IMG/VR virus record: IMGVR_UViG_3300031227_000230
Location: 1-33,176 of that record
Strand: one strand, 5' to 3'
Origin: a virus
DNA length: 33,176 nt
Position numbers and translations under genes: made by a program. Numbering within the stretch: position 1 is the stretch's first letter; every line of letters begins with the position of its first letter. Shown here in pieces: positions 15,221 through 23,226 of this stretch. Below the pieces are notes generated by a model, which was not told the DNA's origin, did no database searches, and worked only from the letters and a program-made list of their open reading frames with translations.

Positions 15221-15409
15221 TTATTCTGAGGGGTGCCCTAATGCCTCATTTAGTATTTCGCGTAAGATGTCGGACCATATTATATTTTTGCCGGTGTTCT
15301 TGCGTCTCTGCTCCGCTGTTCGTTCTAATATTAAATAGATGTGGCGGGGTACTTGGTATGGGTTCCTGCCTGTTTTTTTCTGTTTTGTTTTTGTTGTTTT
15401 CTTTTTCAT
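15221..15409 (-). CDS. Small basic ribbon-helix-helix-like protein
   Basis: 62 residues: a Lys/Thr-rich N-terminal tail (MKKKTTKTKQKKTGRNPYQV), then VPRHIYLILERTAEQRR and a second helix WSDILREILNEAL. The strand, helix and helix order and the 'P.hi...L...a...g....'-like spacing suggest an RHH DNA-binding fold with a basic arm. A role in repressing the promoter at 15176-15204, just downstream, is possible. It follows the zinc-ribbon gene after 1 base. Confidence 0.6.
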   Translation of the reverse strand: MKKKTTKTKQKKTGRNPYQVPRHIYLILERTAEQRRKNTGKNIIWSDILREILNEALGHPSE

Positions 15410-15410
15410 T

Positions 15411-15590
15411 TCAATTTCCTTTTGGTTTTATTATAGTATAGTATGATTTTATACATTTTTCATTACAGAATAACACAACAAGAGAATCATCATCCGATTC
15501 ACTTTCTTTAGCATAGTATCCGTCATCTTGGCTCACGAATTTGCCACAGTTTTGACATTGGATAGATTTTGTGTTGTTTTGTTCTTCCAT
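15411..15590 (-). CDS. Small zinc-ribbon protein
   Basis: 59 residues from ATG 15590 to TGA 15411. It has CQNC at residues 12-15 and FCNEKC at 41-46, a CxxC...FCxxxC arrangement like MYM/FCS-type zinc ribbons, separated by an acidic loop (ESESDDD). It probably binds one zinc ion. Partner unknown. It sits in a chain of small early genes with almost no spacing on either side. Confidence 0.65.
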   Translation of the reverse strand: MEEQNNTKSIQCQNCGKFVSQDDGYYAKESESDDDSLVVLFCNEKCIKSYYTIIKPKGN

Positions 15591-15591
15591 T

Positions 15592-15885
15592 TTAGAATCC
15601 TCTAATTTCAGTTTTGATTTCTTTAGGTACAGATGCTTCCAATAGTTTTTCTACAAATTCTAATACAGTTTCGCCGATTGTTGGGTCTATTTTATATTTC
15701 ATTATTGCTTGTACATCTCGGCATAATGACGCAGCTACTACTAAACAGGTTTTAATATCAAGTGTTAGTTCTATTTTGCCTGCAAATATTTCATCAGCGT
15801 CCGGGCTGTCTAGTATTTTGTTTAATACTTCACTAGCGTATTTCTGTCCTCTGACTGATGCTATTGCTATGTCACTTTTATCCAT
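15592..15885 (-). CDS. Hypothetical early protein
   Basis: 97 residues, all-helical in appearance, with an acidic centre (DSPDADEIFAGKIELTLD) and the segment TCLVVAASLCRDVQAIM. No family recognised. A GGGAG lies 6 nt before the start. An AGATAATATA sequence about 15-25 bases upstream is a degenerate match to the GATAAT-class -10. Confidence 0.6.
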   Translation of the reverse strand: MDKSDIAIASVRGQKYASEVLNKILDSPDADEIFAGKIELTLDIKTCLVVAASLCRDVQAIMKYKIDPTIGETVLEFVEKLLEASVPKEIKTEIRGF

Positions 15886-15944
15886 TTTGCTTTCACTCCC
15901 TTATATTATCTGCTTAGAGAATTTGTTTTTGTTTTATTTTCACG

Positions 15945-16415
15945 CTATTTTATCATTGTGGACATCAATTTTAAATTCAAGTCTAGGTATTCACGGTATA
16001 TCTCCAGCCCGGCACATATTAGTGTATTATGTGATAAGTCTGTAAACTCTTCCAAAGCGTTAACAAAACAGTTCTCAGCCTTACGCTGAAGCTCCTCAGC
16101 TACTAGTAGCGGGCAAAAGTCGGGATGATCGGTCTTGAGTCCCGCTTTTGCTTGTTTAGTACGACATTGGGCCATATAGAGCTTGAAATTAGCATCAGAC
16201 ATTTGATAGTCTTGCTTTGGATCGCTAACATAATTGGAACAATTGACGCGGCCTCGTGTAATATGCTTATCGGCGTAGGGGTATTTTTCAGCTTCCAGGA
16301 TTTCCCGTTGGTATCCTTCAACAATAGGTCTTATCGTTTGGACAAAAGCCATTGTTTTGAAAACGGTTTTAGCTAAACTAATGAGATGTTTGGGAGGATT
16401 CTTGAGTTTTAGCAT
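15945..16415 (-). CDS. Conserved phage protein of unknown function
   Basis: 156 residues. It begins MLKLKNPPKHLISLAKTVF and continues with VQTIRPIVEGYQREIL, an ITRGRVNCSNYVSDPKQDYQ loop, MSDANFKLYMAQC and a Cys-containing helical C-terminus (FCPLLVAEELQRKAE). I recall similar phage proteins with 'PKHL...A..vf', 'MSE.dF..Y' and 'yCPaLiAE.L...AE' blocks, but none with a known role. It is in the first early operon, in the same direction as the sigma-like gene. Confidence 0.65.
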   Translation of the reverse strand: MLKLKNPPKHLISLAKTVFKTMAFVQTIRPIVEGYQREILEAEKYPYADKHITRGRVNCSNYVSDPKQDYQMSDANFKLYMAQCRTKQAKAGLKTDHPDFCPLLVAEELQRKAENCFVNALEEFTDLSHNTLICAGLEIYREYLDLNLKLMSTMIK

Positions 16416-16483
16416 TTTTTAAAGTTTCATTTTTTGCTCCTTGGTTGTGTTTTTATTTGTTGTTTCTTGTTATAGTGACCGGA

Positions 16484-16750
16484 TTAATTTTTTGCCCGAC
16501 TAAAAGACTTAATGGCCTCAGCCTTATTTGACATATGAGATGCCGCATTTTTTACACTCTCTCGCCAGTTACGACCAAAAGCAAAGGTACGAAGTGCGAT
16601 GTATGAACTCAACTCAATATCACTCATCTGGGTAAGTATTTCTGAGTTGCTTAGTTTGGTGTCTTTATATCTGCGTTCTGCTTTTTTGACAATTCTTATT
16701 GCTTCTTCTCTTTGTTTCGGTGCCAGTGTTTTGATTTCTGTTGTTTTCAT
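16484..16750 (-). CDS. Hypothetical first early protein
   Basis: 88 residues, basic and helical, with RIVKKAERRYKDTKLSNSE, then a Phe/Arg patch FAFGRNWRESVKNAASH. No family recognised. It is the first gene after the leftward promoter at 16802-16830, with GGAGC 8-10 nt before its ATG. The position is typical of host-takeover proteins, but nothing in the sequence shows that role. Confidence 0.6.
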   Translation of the reverse strand: MKTTEIKTLAPKQREEAIRIVKKAERRYKDTKLSNSEILTQMSDIELSSYIALRTFAFGRNWRESVKNAASHMSNKAEAIKSFSRAKN

Positions 16751-16801
16751 TTTTAAGCTCCTTGATTTTGTTATTAACTTTTTAATACCTTAACTGTTAT
16801 A

Positions 16802-16830
16802 AGTATACAACTATATATCGGTATATACAA
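16802..16830 (-). promoter_or_regulatory. Leftward early promoter
   Basis: Minus strand: TTGTAT (16830-16825), 17-bp spacer, TATACT (16807-16802), with ATTATACTTG spanning the -35 as at 15204. Predicted start about 16795, leading to the gene at 16750. Confidence 0.65.
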
Positions 16831-16961
16831 GTATAATCTTTAGGAAATAGTGAAATTTATTGAAAATCCCTGTTTTTAGCCTAAAAACGAAGAAAAAGAG
16901 TAAAAAAACATTCACAAAATCCTTTACTTGTTTGGCCATATATAGTTTATATATATTTTTA

Positions 16962-16990
16962 TTGATTTTCGCCCTTTAAATCGTTATAAT
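16962..16990 (+). promoter_or_regulatory. Rightward promoter of the packaging/head arm
   Basis: TTGATT (16962-16967), 17-bp spacer, TATAAT (16985-16990), with a predicted start about 16997 and the terminase ATG at 17029. The same TTGATT-17-TATAAT occurs at 28332-28360. A second possible promoter, TTGTTT at 16928-16933 with TATATA at 16950-16955, lies just upstream and shares GCCATATATA with the promoter region at about 15185. The divergent intergenic region (16751-17028) otherwise holds only AT-rich DNA. Confidence 0.65.
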
Positions 16991-17028
16991 ACCACCCAAA
17001 TTTAACAACTAAAAAATGGAAGCTAAAA

Positions 17029-17805
17029 ATGAAACAATGTCGATGGAAAGATGATTACTATTTAATGTCATATGAACTGGCAAAAACCGGTCTAACTAAC
17101 AAAAAGATAGCATCAGTAATCGGATGCCACCCAGAAGCATATACTGTGTGGATAAGAAAAAAACCAGCACTCAAAAAAGCCTTAATAAAAGCCCGCAAAG
17201 TATTAGACAAAAACAATTCTGACGTATCATTTTTAGACTATATCAATTCACAAATCCCAAAAGAATTAGTAAAGATTTGGAACCGTATAACAAACTATGA
17301 AAAAGAAAAGAATGGAATCTGTAAAATAGAGCGATTACTAGAAAAGAACGGCGAAAACGTAAGACAAGGCATTTTCCTACATTCACTGGTTAAACACAAT
17401 TTCCAAACAAACCTAGCATTAAGAAAAGCACATGTATCATGGAAAAGATTTAATATGTGGATGGAAGAAGACCCACAGTTCCCAGAACTATTAAATTATA
17501 TAGAATTCTTAAGAGGTAATTTCTTCGAAGATGCTTTAATGTCATTAGTTGCTGGTGGTGATATAGGTGCAATAAAACATGTTAATGAAACATTCAATGC
17601 TAAAAGAGGATATGCTAAACAACCAACACAAATAGATATGAAAGTAACTGCTAATATACAAGTTAATGTAATGAAAATGGCTGATTTGGGTTTATCTTTA
17701 GAATGTAGGAAAGAGATTTTGAAGAAGTTAAGAACGAACAAGCAACTGGAATCGGGTGTTAAAGAAATAAATGGAATGAAGGTATTAGAACAGGCGGTTG
17801 TGTAA
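17029..17805 (+). CDS. Terminase small subunit-like protein
   Basis: 258 residues. Residues about 10-55 form an HTH (MSYELAKTGLTNKKIASVIG, then CHPEAYTVWIRKKPALKKAL), the 'a..G.t.k.IA..lgv...tl..W....p.....l..g' pattern of phage small terminase subunits. A second helical repeat (FQTNLALRKAHVSWKRFNMW and MEEDPQFPELLN) gives another HTH-like unit. The C-terminal part resembles oligomerisation regions. Position just before the large subunit supports the call. It would bind the pac site and start packaging. It is the first gene of the plus-strand arm, 32 bases after the predicted transcription start. Confidence 0.72.
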   Translation: MKQCRWKDDYYLMSYELAKTGLTNKKIASVIGCHPEAYTVWIRKKPALKKALIKARKVLDKNNSDVSFLDYINSQIPKELVKIWNRITNYEKEKNGICKIERLLEKNGENVRQGIFLHSLVKHNFQTNLALRKAHVSWKRFNMWMEEDPQFPELLNYIEFLRGNFFEDALMSLVAGGDIGAIKHVNETFNAKRGYAKQPTQIDMKVTANIQVNVMKMADLGLSLECRKEILKKLRTNKQLESGVKEINGMKVLEQAVV

Positions 17806-17836
17806 ATTTATAGTTTTTAGAATAGGAGAATTAAAA

Positions 17837-17962
17837 ATGGCGAATAAAGATGGAAAAGGACCAAAAGGCACAGGGCCAAAAGATGGACATGGTGGTGGAA
17901 AAGGTGGTGGTAGATCTAAACCAACAGGACCAAAAACAGGAGGTAAAAAAGGGAATTGCTAA
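17837..17962 (+). CDS. 41-residue Gly/Lys-rich peptide (DUF5320-like pattern)
   Basis: ATG 17837 to TAA 17962, with AGGAG 8 nt upstream. It reads MANKDGKGPKGTGPKDGHGG, then a GGGKGGGR stretch and a C-terminal GGKKGNC. The 'DG.GP.G.GP..G.G...C' layout, ending in Cys, recalls the small bacterial and phage peptides of the DUF5320 type (MP.GDGTGP.G.GP.TGR..G.C). No function is known. It is probably unstructured. The match is from memory of the pattern. Confidence 0.6.
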   Translation: MANKDGKGPKGTGPKDGHGGGKGGGRSKPTGPKTGGKKGNC

Positions 17963-17971
17963 CAAGTGAAT

Positions 17972-18124
17972 AAGGGCAAGGCGGCGGCGTGTATGAAACG
18001 CAAGTCGAATAATGGCGATTGGGTTGAGTTCCCTATGAGTTAACAACCATTACCACTGATTCATAATGAATAGGCTCAGTAAAGTATCCTAGCAGGTTTG
18101 AATCCTGCCGCCGCTTTTGCCCTT
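17972..18124 (+). ncRNA. tRNA-like structured RNA between the terminase genes
   Basis: The 3' half looks like a tRNA: GCAGG-TTTGAAT-CCTGC (18092-18108) is a 5-bp T-arm with a 7-nt loop, followed by CGCCGCT (18109-18115), which pairs with GGCGGCG (17980-17986 or 17983-17989) as an acceptor. ACTGA (18055-18059) pairs with TCAGT (18076-18080) around a loop that starts TTCATAA, the form of a CAU anticodon loop, but with 9 extra bases. A GCGT/ACGC hairpin is in the D-arm position (17987-18001). About 50 further bases (18002-18054) do not fit a tRNA; TAATGG/CCATTA (18010/18047) can pair there. An outer stem AAGGGCAA/TTGCCCTT (17972/18117) closes the whole. No CCA is encoded. It is either a degraded or insertion-bearing tRNA-Met-like gene or a regulatory RNA. 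Confidence 0.45.
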
Positions 18125-18191
18125 TTGAAAAGTAAACTTAATATGGAGAGAATAGAACATAAAAAGAAAGGAAAGAAAAAGGGAATTGTTA

Positions 18192-19646
18192 ATGCCAGTA
18201 ACAAAACCACAATCATTAAAACAGACAACTGCATTTGAAGAGAATGATGTATTGGCGTCTATTTGTAAAGACAGCTTTTATGAGTTTGTGAAAGAGTTCT
18301 GGGGTGAGATTATAGCCGAAAAGCCTTCATGGAATTGGCATATAAAGTATTTGTGTGATGAACTCCAAAAGATGGCTGAGCGTGTATTTCTTGGATTGCC
18401 TAGAGAATATGATTTAGTTATCAATATACCACCCGGCACAACAAAATCAACAATATGTAGCGTTATGTTTCCTGCTTGGACATGGATAAGGATGCCTTCG
18501 ACAAGAATAATAGGAGCATCGCATAAAGAAGGATTACAAACAGATTTAGCCCAGTTCTGTAGAAATGTAGTAAGGTCGGATAAGTATAAGACGTGTTTTC
18601 CAAATGTGCAAATAAGAAAGGAACAGGATGCCAAATCTTATTTTATGAATACGGCAGGTGGTCGTCGGTTGGGTATAGGTGTTGGGGGAATTGCGGGGTT
18701 TCATGCTCATTTTATTCTTATTGATGATCCGATAGATCCAAAAGAAGTAACGGATACGAAAGTACATGCTGCTAATTTTTGGATGACTAATTCATTATTA
18801 TTGAGAAAAGTGGATAAAGAAATAACACCAACTATTCTAATAATGCAGAGAGTATGTCAAAATGATTGTTCTAATGAGATGCTAAATCGTAAAAATGTAA
18901 ATGTTAAGCATATATGTCTTCCAGCAGTTTTGTCTGAGGATGTGAATCCACCAGAGATTAGAAAATATTATGTTGATGGGTTGTTAGACCCAGTTAGATT
19001 ATCGCGTAAAGCTTTGAGAGAATTAGAGCCACTTGAATGGCTATATAAAGCTCAGATAATGCAAAAACCTATTCCGTTAGGTGGTGAGATGTTTCACGTT
19101 GAGCGTATAGGCATAGATACGGCTCCTAACAAGTGGAAGAAGAAAGTAAGGTTTTGGGACAAGGCCGGTACTAAAGACGGTGGAGCCTACACTGTGGGCG
19201 TTTTAATGGGTGAGGATGTGAAGGATCAGTTTTGGATACTCGATGTAGTAAGAGGACAGTGGGATTCGGCACAAAGAGAAGATATAATAAAGCATACAGC
19301 TTTATTAGATGGGAAGAGTATTTTAGTTGGTGTAGAACAGGAGCCGGGTAGTGGTGGAAAAGAATCGGCACAAAATACAATTAGGAATTTAAGTGGTTTT
19401 TCTGTATTTGCTGAAAGACCTACAGGTGATAAAGCACAACGAGCAACACCATTTTCAGCTCAAGTGAATGGTAATAATGTATTTTTAGTAAAAGCTGATT
19501 GGAATGAAGAATATACAAGAGAGCTTCGTACATTTTCACCAGAAAATTCGAAGTGTAAAGATCAAGTCGATGCTTCAAGTGGGGCGTTTACTAAATTAAC
19601 AGGTGGCGGAACATTAGAAATAGGTGTGTTTAAATTATTTGATTAG
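18192..19646 (+). CDS. terL: Terminase large subunit
   Basis: 484 residues from the ATG at 18192 (AAGGG 8 nt upstream). A TTG six bases earlier is less likely. The ATPase has Walker A VINIPPGTTKST (about 77-87) and Walker B FILIDDPIDP. The C-terminal RNase H-like nuclease shows RFWDKAGTKDGGAYTVGV (first Asp), VGVEQEPGSGGKES (middle Glu), and KDQVDASSGAF (last Asp). The pattern 'WD.A...k' with 'EqEpGsgGk' is common in large terminases of many siphoviruses and myoviruses. It cuts concatemers and drives DNA into the prohead through the portal at 19911-21458. Confidence 0.95.
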   Translation: MPVTKPQSLKQTTAFEENDVLASICKDSFYEFVKEFWGEIIAEKPSWNWHIKYLCDELQKMAERVFLGLPREYDLVINIPPGTTKSTICSVMFPAWTWIRMPSTRIIGASHKEGLQTDLAQFCRNVVRSDKYKTCFPNVQIRKEQDAKSYFMNTAGGRRLGIGVGGIAGFHAHFILIDDPIDPKEVTDTKVHAANFWMTNSLLLRKVDKEITPTILIMQRVCQNDCSNEMLNRKNVNVKHICLPAVLSEDVNPPEIRKYYVDGLLDPVRLSRKALRELEPLEWLYKAQIMQKPIPLGGEMFHVERIGIDTAPNKWKKKVRFWDKAGTKDGGAYTVGVLMGEDVKDQFWILDVVRGQWDSAQREDIIKHTALLDGKSILVGVEQEPGSGGKESAQNTIRNLSGFSVFAERPTGDKAQRATPFSAQVNGNNVFLVKADWNEEYTRELRTFSPENSKCKDQVDASSGAFTKLTGGGTLEIGVFKLFD

Positions 19647-19655
19647 GAGTTTAAA

Positions 19656-19880
19656 ATGGAAAAGCGTAAAGACAGGATGATAAAGGTAGCGATAGTGAAG
19701 GTAACCAGAAAAAACGCAAAGTCAATACGTCGTATTTGTCGTATGGATAAGCCTTATAAAGAAGCAATGATTGTGCTTATTGCGAATGAGTTGGAAAACA
19801 AGGAACATCCCGTGATTGTAATTGAAACGGATTATATGGAAGAGGAGAAATATGAGTCAATTGAAAAGACAAATACTTAA
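19656..19880 (+). CDS. Hypothetical basic protein
   Basis: 74 residues. The N-terminal half is strongly basic (MEKRKDRMIKVAIVKVTRKN and AKSIRRICRMDKP) and the C-terminal half acidic. AGGAG precedes the ATG and also contains the TAG of terL. No family recognised. It sits between large terminase and portal. Confidence 0.6.
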   Translation: MEKRKDRMIKVAIVKVTRKNAKSIRRICRMDKPYKEAMIVLIANELENKEHPVIVIETDYMEEEKYESIEKTNT

Positions 19881-19910
19881 TTTTTAAAGATATAATAAAG
19901 GAATAATGAA

Positions 19911-21458
19911 ATGACAAAGAAAAAAATAGCTCATAGTGTTGGTATAAATGATGAGCCGGAAGAGACAATGGAATTTAATACAGAAGGTGAACAAACACAG
20001 GAACAGGTACAAAATCAAATATTTAGGGAAGAGGTAATAGCCAATGCGACTATTGCAAGGGCTGAGTTAATGTCTCAATTTCTAAATCCCGGCAAAGACA
20101 TCAATCATGAATGTGGTTATCCAACATCTATCACAAAACAAAATTACAGGGAGTTGTATGATAGGATGGGCTTGGCTTCCCGTGTTGTTAATATTTTCCC
20201 TGAAGAGAGTTGGTCATTACTACCAGAAATAAATGAAAATGAAGATGAAAAAGAAACTGAATTTGAAAAACAGTGGAAAGAAATACAAGAAGAGAAACAT
20301 GTTTATCAAATATTAAAGCGTATAGATGTTTTGAGTGGTATAGGTAGATATGGTTTGTTGTTGATTGGTATTGATGATGGTAAGAGATTAAATGAGCCGG
20401 TTGAAAGTATTAACCCGGTTACGGGTGAAACGATGGAGGGTGAAGGTACTAAAGAAAGGAAATTGCTGTATTTGAAACCGTTTGATGAATCGGTCGTGGA
20501 TATAACAGCACGAGAAGGAGATGCTACAAGCCCGAGGTATGGCAAGCCAACAAAGTACTCCATCAAGTTTGAAAACATAAAAGACGGTACGACAGGTGGT
20601 GAAAGCAAAGAAGTACATTGGACAAGAATATTACATGTTACTGATAATAGAATATCAAGTGATATTGTGGGCGAACCGAGAATGAAAAAAGTCTATAATC
20701 GCCTATTAGATATCAGGAAGGTTTTGGGTGGTAGTGGCGAAATGTTTTGGAAAGGGGGGTTCCCCGGCATATCTATAAATGTTGACCCTTCAGCTACATT
20801 CTCAACTGAACAGCAAGCGGATATGAAAACAGAGATGAGAAATTATTCGCAAAGTTTACAGCGGTATTTCTCGGCAGTTGGTGTTGATGTTAAGATGTTA
20901 GAAACACAAGTAGCAGACCCACGAGGTAATTTAGATTGTCAAGTAGATTTCATTTGTGCTGCATTGGGTATACCGAAAAGGATATTTGTAGGTAGTGAGC
21001 GTGGCGAGTTGGCTAGTAGTCAAGATTCGAAGGCATGGAATAAACGTATAGTACATAGACAAGAGTTTTATTTAACACCTTTACTCATTAGGGAATTTAT
21101 TGATAGGTTGATTGCTTTGCGAGTATTACCTGTAGTTGACAATTATGGAATAACTTGGCCGGATCTGAATGCCCCATCAGATAGTGAAATTGCTGAGGTG
21201 GCGGGCAAACAGACAGAAGCAATGAGCAAATATGTTGCCGGTACTGTTGACCATTTAATACCACCACGAGAATTTTTAACAATGATAATGAAGTTTTCAG
21301 ATGAGCGGGCGGATGCAATAGAAAAGGCTGTTAAGGGTTATGCGGGCGATGTTATTGACGAAAAAGAGGCCGAAATGGCTGTCCGTGAAGCCGAAGCACT
21401 CAAGGCAGAAACCGAAGCTGAGAAAAAAATTAAAAAATCTTTACCAAAATCAGAGTAA
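19911..21458 (+). CDS. Portal protein (DUF1073-like)
   Basis: 515 residues. The core reads RELYDRMGLASRVVNIFPEE-SW, then a central SGIGRYGLLLIGIDDG, and later QVDFICAALGIPKRIFVGSERGELASSQD, the well-conserved portal signature (G.P...L.G.s.ge.as.e.D...w). This matches DUF1073-type portals. The N-terminal about 35 residues and the last about 50 are charged and probably disordered. Twelve copies would form the DNA entry ring. The last codons and stop overlap a GATAAT-class promoter element. Confidence 0.9.
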   Translation: MTKKKIAHSVGINDEPEETMEFNTEGEQTQEQVQNQIFREEVIANATIARAELMSQFLNPGKDINHECGYPTSITKQNYRELYDRMGLASRVVNIFPEESWSLLPEINENEDEKETEFEKQWKEIQEEKHVYQILKRIDVLSGIGRYGLLLIGIDDGKRLNEPVESINPVTGETMEGEGTKERKLLYLKPFDESVVDITAREGDATSPRYGKPTKYSIKFENIKDGTTGGESKEVHWTRILHVTDNRISSDIVGEPRMKKVYNRLLDIRKVLGGSGEMFWKGGFPGISINVDPSATFSTEQQADMKTEMRNYSQSLQRYFSAVGVDVKMLETQVADPRGNLDCQVDFICAALGIPKRIFVGSERGELASSQDSKAWNKRIVHRQEFYLTPLLIREFIDRLIALRVLPVVDNYGITWPDLNAPSDSEIAEVAGKQTEAMSKYVAGTVDHLIPPREFLTMIMKFSDERADAIEKAVKGYAGDVIDEKEAEMAVREAEALKAETEAEKKIKKSLPKSE

Positions 21459-21470
21459 AAAACCGATAAT
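21441..21470 (+). promoter_or_regulatory. Promoter-like element, GATAAT class (copy 3)
   Basis: TTACCA (21441-21446), 18-bp spacer with CAGAGTAAAAAACC, GATAAT (21465-21470). It straddles the portal stop codon. Compared with copy 2 (13083-13054) only 2 of about 31 bases differ. It would start transcription of the small-gene island 21493-23472. Confidence 0.6.
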
Positions 21471-21492
21471 ATAGTAGTGGAATGATATTACT

Positions 21493-21684
21493 ATGTTGTT
21501 GGGAGTTTATTTATTATGGCAAAGCGTAGAAATAATAAAAAAATTATCTAAGATGCCCCAAGATGCCAAGGTTCAGTATGGTTATACTGAATTCAATGGT
21601 CCTGATGATACTTGTGGTTATGAAAATGAAATTGATGTGGATTCCGTGTATGTTTGTGATGGTGTTGTTAATTTAGATGGATAG
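21493..21684 (+). CDS. Small hypothetical protein
   Basis: 63 residues from ATG 21493, or 43 from ATG 21553. The upstream part is hydrophobic (MLLGVYLLWQSVEIIKKLSK) and has no strong ribosome site. The downstream part MPQDAKVQYGYTEFNGPDD, ending DVDSVYVCDGVVNLDG, looks like the conserved body. An 11-codon ORF starting at 21516 with GGGAG upstream ends just before 21553 and could couple translation to it. Start therefore uncertain. Function unknown. Confidence 0.5.
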   Translation: MLLGVYLLWQSVEIIKKLSKMPQDAKVQYGYTEFNGPDDTCGYENEIDVDSVYVCDGVVNLDG

Positions 21685-21699
21685 AAATAAGGAGTTATT

Positions 21700-22146
21700 A
21701 TGAAAACGATGCAAGAGTTTATAGACGGTTTAGAAAAAGTGGAAGTGAAAATACGTGGTTTTTGGCAATCGCGTTTTGCTTTGTATAAAATGGATGATGT
21801 GGTTGTAATAATATCCGAGGTGGACACTGAAGAGAAGTTATTGGATAAAATCACAACTTTAGGTCATATGGAAAGTGCCCTTTTGTTGAGTGTTGGTATG
21901 GATAGTTGGCGAAAACCAGAAAAGAAAATAAGGTATGGCAAAGTTGGCCGGGATATGTTAGGTGCTTCTGTTTTTAATGTAAGTGGGACGAACATGGGTC
22001 ATGTGGTCAGTTATAAAAATACCGATAAAGGAGTATTGCTTGAAACAGATGTGGGTTGCTTTTTTGATTTGAATTGGTTAATAGCACAAAGAAGCCATTT
22101 TCAAAAAGGTAAAGTAAATTCGACGTTCAGTATATTTGAAGAATAG
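21700..22146 (+). CDS. Hypothetical protein
   Basis: 148 residues, mixed alpha/beta, with MKTMQEFIDGLEKVEVKIRG, then a strand-rich middle (DDVVVIISEVDTEEK) and a C-terminal KGKVNSTFSIFEE. AAGGAG lies 6 nt upstream. No family recognised. It is the last gene before the hairpin at 22152-22217, so it probably ends a transcription unit. Confidence 0.6.
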   Translation: MKTMQEFIDGLEKVEVKIRGFWQSRFALYKMDDVVVIISEVDTEEKLLDKITTLGHMESALLLSVGMDSWRKPEKKIRYGKVGRDMLGASVFNVSGTNMGHVVSYKNTDKGVLLETDVGCFFDLNWLIAQRSHFQKGKVNSTFSIFEE

Positions 22147-22151
22147 TAAAT

Positions 22152-22217
22152 AAGATGGCATTGTTGGCAAATATAATATTGCTTGCTCGCGTGTATAAAT
22201 GCCCGTGCCATCTTTTT
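22152..22217 (+). terminator. Rho-independent-like terminator with large branched loop
   Basis: AAGATGGCA (22152-22160) pairs with TGCCATCTT (22206-22214), followed by TTT. The 45-base loop can form an inner GGCA/TGCC pair (22166/22200). The T-tract and position after a stop codon suit termination. The large loop is unusual and recalls the other long-loop hairpins of this arm. Confidence 0.6.
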
Positions 22218-22339
22218 AATACATAAAAACTGTTACAGAAAGGCAGGTGTATCATGCTGGGTGTATAAAGACAATTTAATAGCGTCGATGTGTTTTAATG
22301 TACTAATTTTTAACGTCTTTTTATGAAAGGGACAACGAC

Positions 22340-22744
22340 ATGCGAAGAAGTTTTATTTTAATCTTGTTAGTAGTGGTCATGGCCATGCTGGCAGGGTGCT
22401 CTCGATTCCAGTGTTGGAGCGGGGCATGTAAAGATATTGACAACGTCATTGAATTGACTAAGTTAATCGCCATAGACGAGTCTGCGACTGAAAGCGACAT
22501 GGTGAACCAGTTGGAGAATGTTGCTAATTACTACGCCGATTTATATGATGATTCCAAACCGTTCGGCGGGTTATATGCTAATGCTCAATATAAAGACATA
22601 CTTGTAAGGAGTACGGCACTTTCCGCAGACATTGCCCGGCGTGCCAAAGCCGGTTCACTTTCAAAAGAGCAAATGATTTTAGCATTAAAGAAAGAAGCGT
22701 TTCATTTGACTCAGTTGAAGCTGGGTACTTTAGGCGAACAGTAA
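22340..22744 (+). CDS. Small phage lipoprotein
   Basis: 134 residues. The N-terminus is a type II signal peptide: MRRSFILILLVVVMAMLAGC, with lipobox L-A-G-C and lipidated Cys at 20. The mature part is helical (IDNVIELTKLIAIDESATES, then SKEQMILALKKEA). AAAGG lies about 10 nt upstream. It lies in a cassette with a 121-residue protein and a holin-like protein, so a lysis role (outer-membrane partner) or superinfection exclusion is possible. The length is more than the usual Rz1. The upstream 120 bases (22218-22339) hold AT-rich DNA with an AAAGAC/GTCTTT inverted repeat but no clear promoter. Confidence 0.7.
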   Translation: MRRSFILILLVVVMAMLAGCSRFQCWSGACKDIDNVIELTKLIAIDESATESDMVNQLENVANYYADLYDDSKPFGGLYANAQYKDILVRSTALSADIARRAKAGSLSKEQMILALKKEAFHLTQLKLGTLGEQ

Positions 22745-22808
22745 TTGTTTGCCGAGTGCTATGTTGATTTGAACTAAAAATAAAACTTTTAAAATGTAAG
22801 GGTATAAA

Positions 22809-23174
22809 ATGGGAATAGATATTGCTGGATTGATTGGTAATTTGCCTGAGGAATTACAAACAATCATAAACGATTTTGTAACCCAATACCAAGTTGATAT
22901 AAAGAATATGACGCTTGATGAGCTAACAGGATTCATCAATGATATTGGTAGTGGTAAGACGGTGGAAGCCCATATGGCATTGTTTGCGAAGAAGGGTGCC
23001 GATGAGGCAATAGCTGAGTGGGATGGTATTTCTGGTGATACGGCGGAAGTAAATGCTGAAAATGCTGCATCGATTGCCAAGCAAAAAGAAATGGTTTCAA
23101 ATTTGCTAAAGGCGTTGGCAGGCTTGGGCGTATCACTGTTGATATCTCAAGTAGATATTCCATCCGTAAATTAA
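22809..23174 (+). CDS. Hypothetical protein, possibly membrane-associated
   Basis: 121 residues. The N-terminal two thirds are soluble and helical (MGIDIAGLIGNLPEELQTII, KNMTLDELTGFINDIGSG). The C-terminus is hydrophobic (LLKALAGLGVSLLIS), enough for one membrane anchor. AAGGG lies 6 nt before ATG. Sited between the lipoprotein and the holin-like gene, it may belong to a lysis or envelope cassette. No family recognised. Confidence 0.6.
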   Translation: MGIDIAGLIGNLPEELQTIINDFVTQYQVDIKNMTLDELTGFINDIGSGKTVEAHMALFAKKGADEAIAEWDGISGDTAEVNAENAASIAKQKEMVSNLLKALAGLGVSLLISQVDIPSVN

Positions 23175-23226
23175 TAGTTAGCGTAATTACTAAAAGATTA
23201 TCTCTTTTTTAAGGAGAACAATCGAC

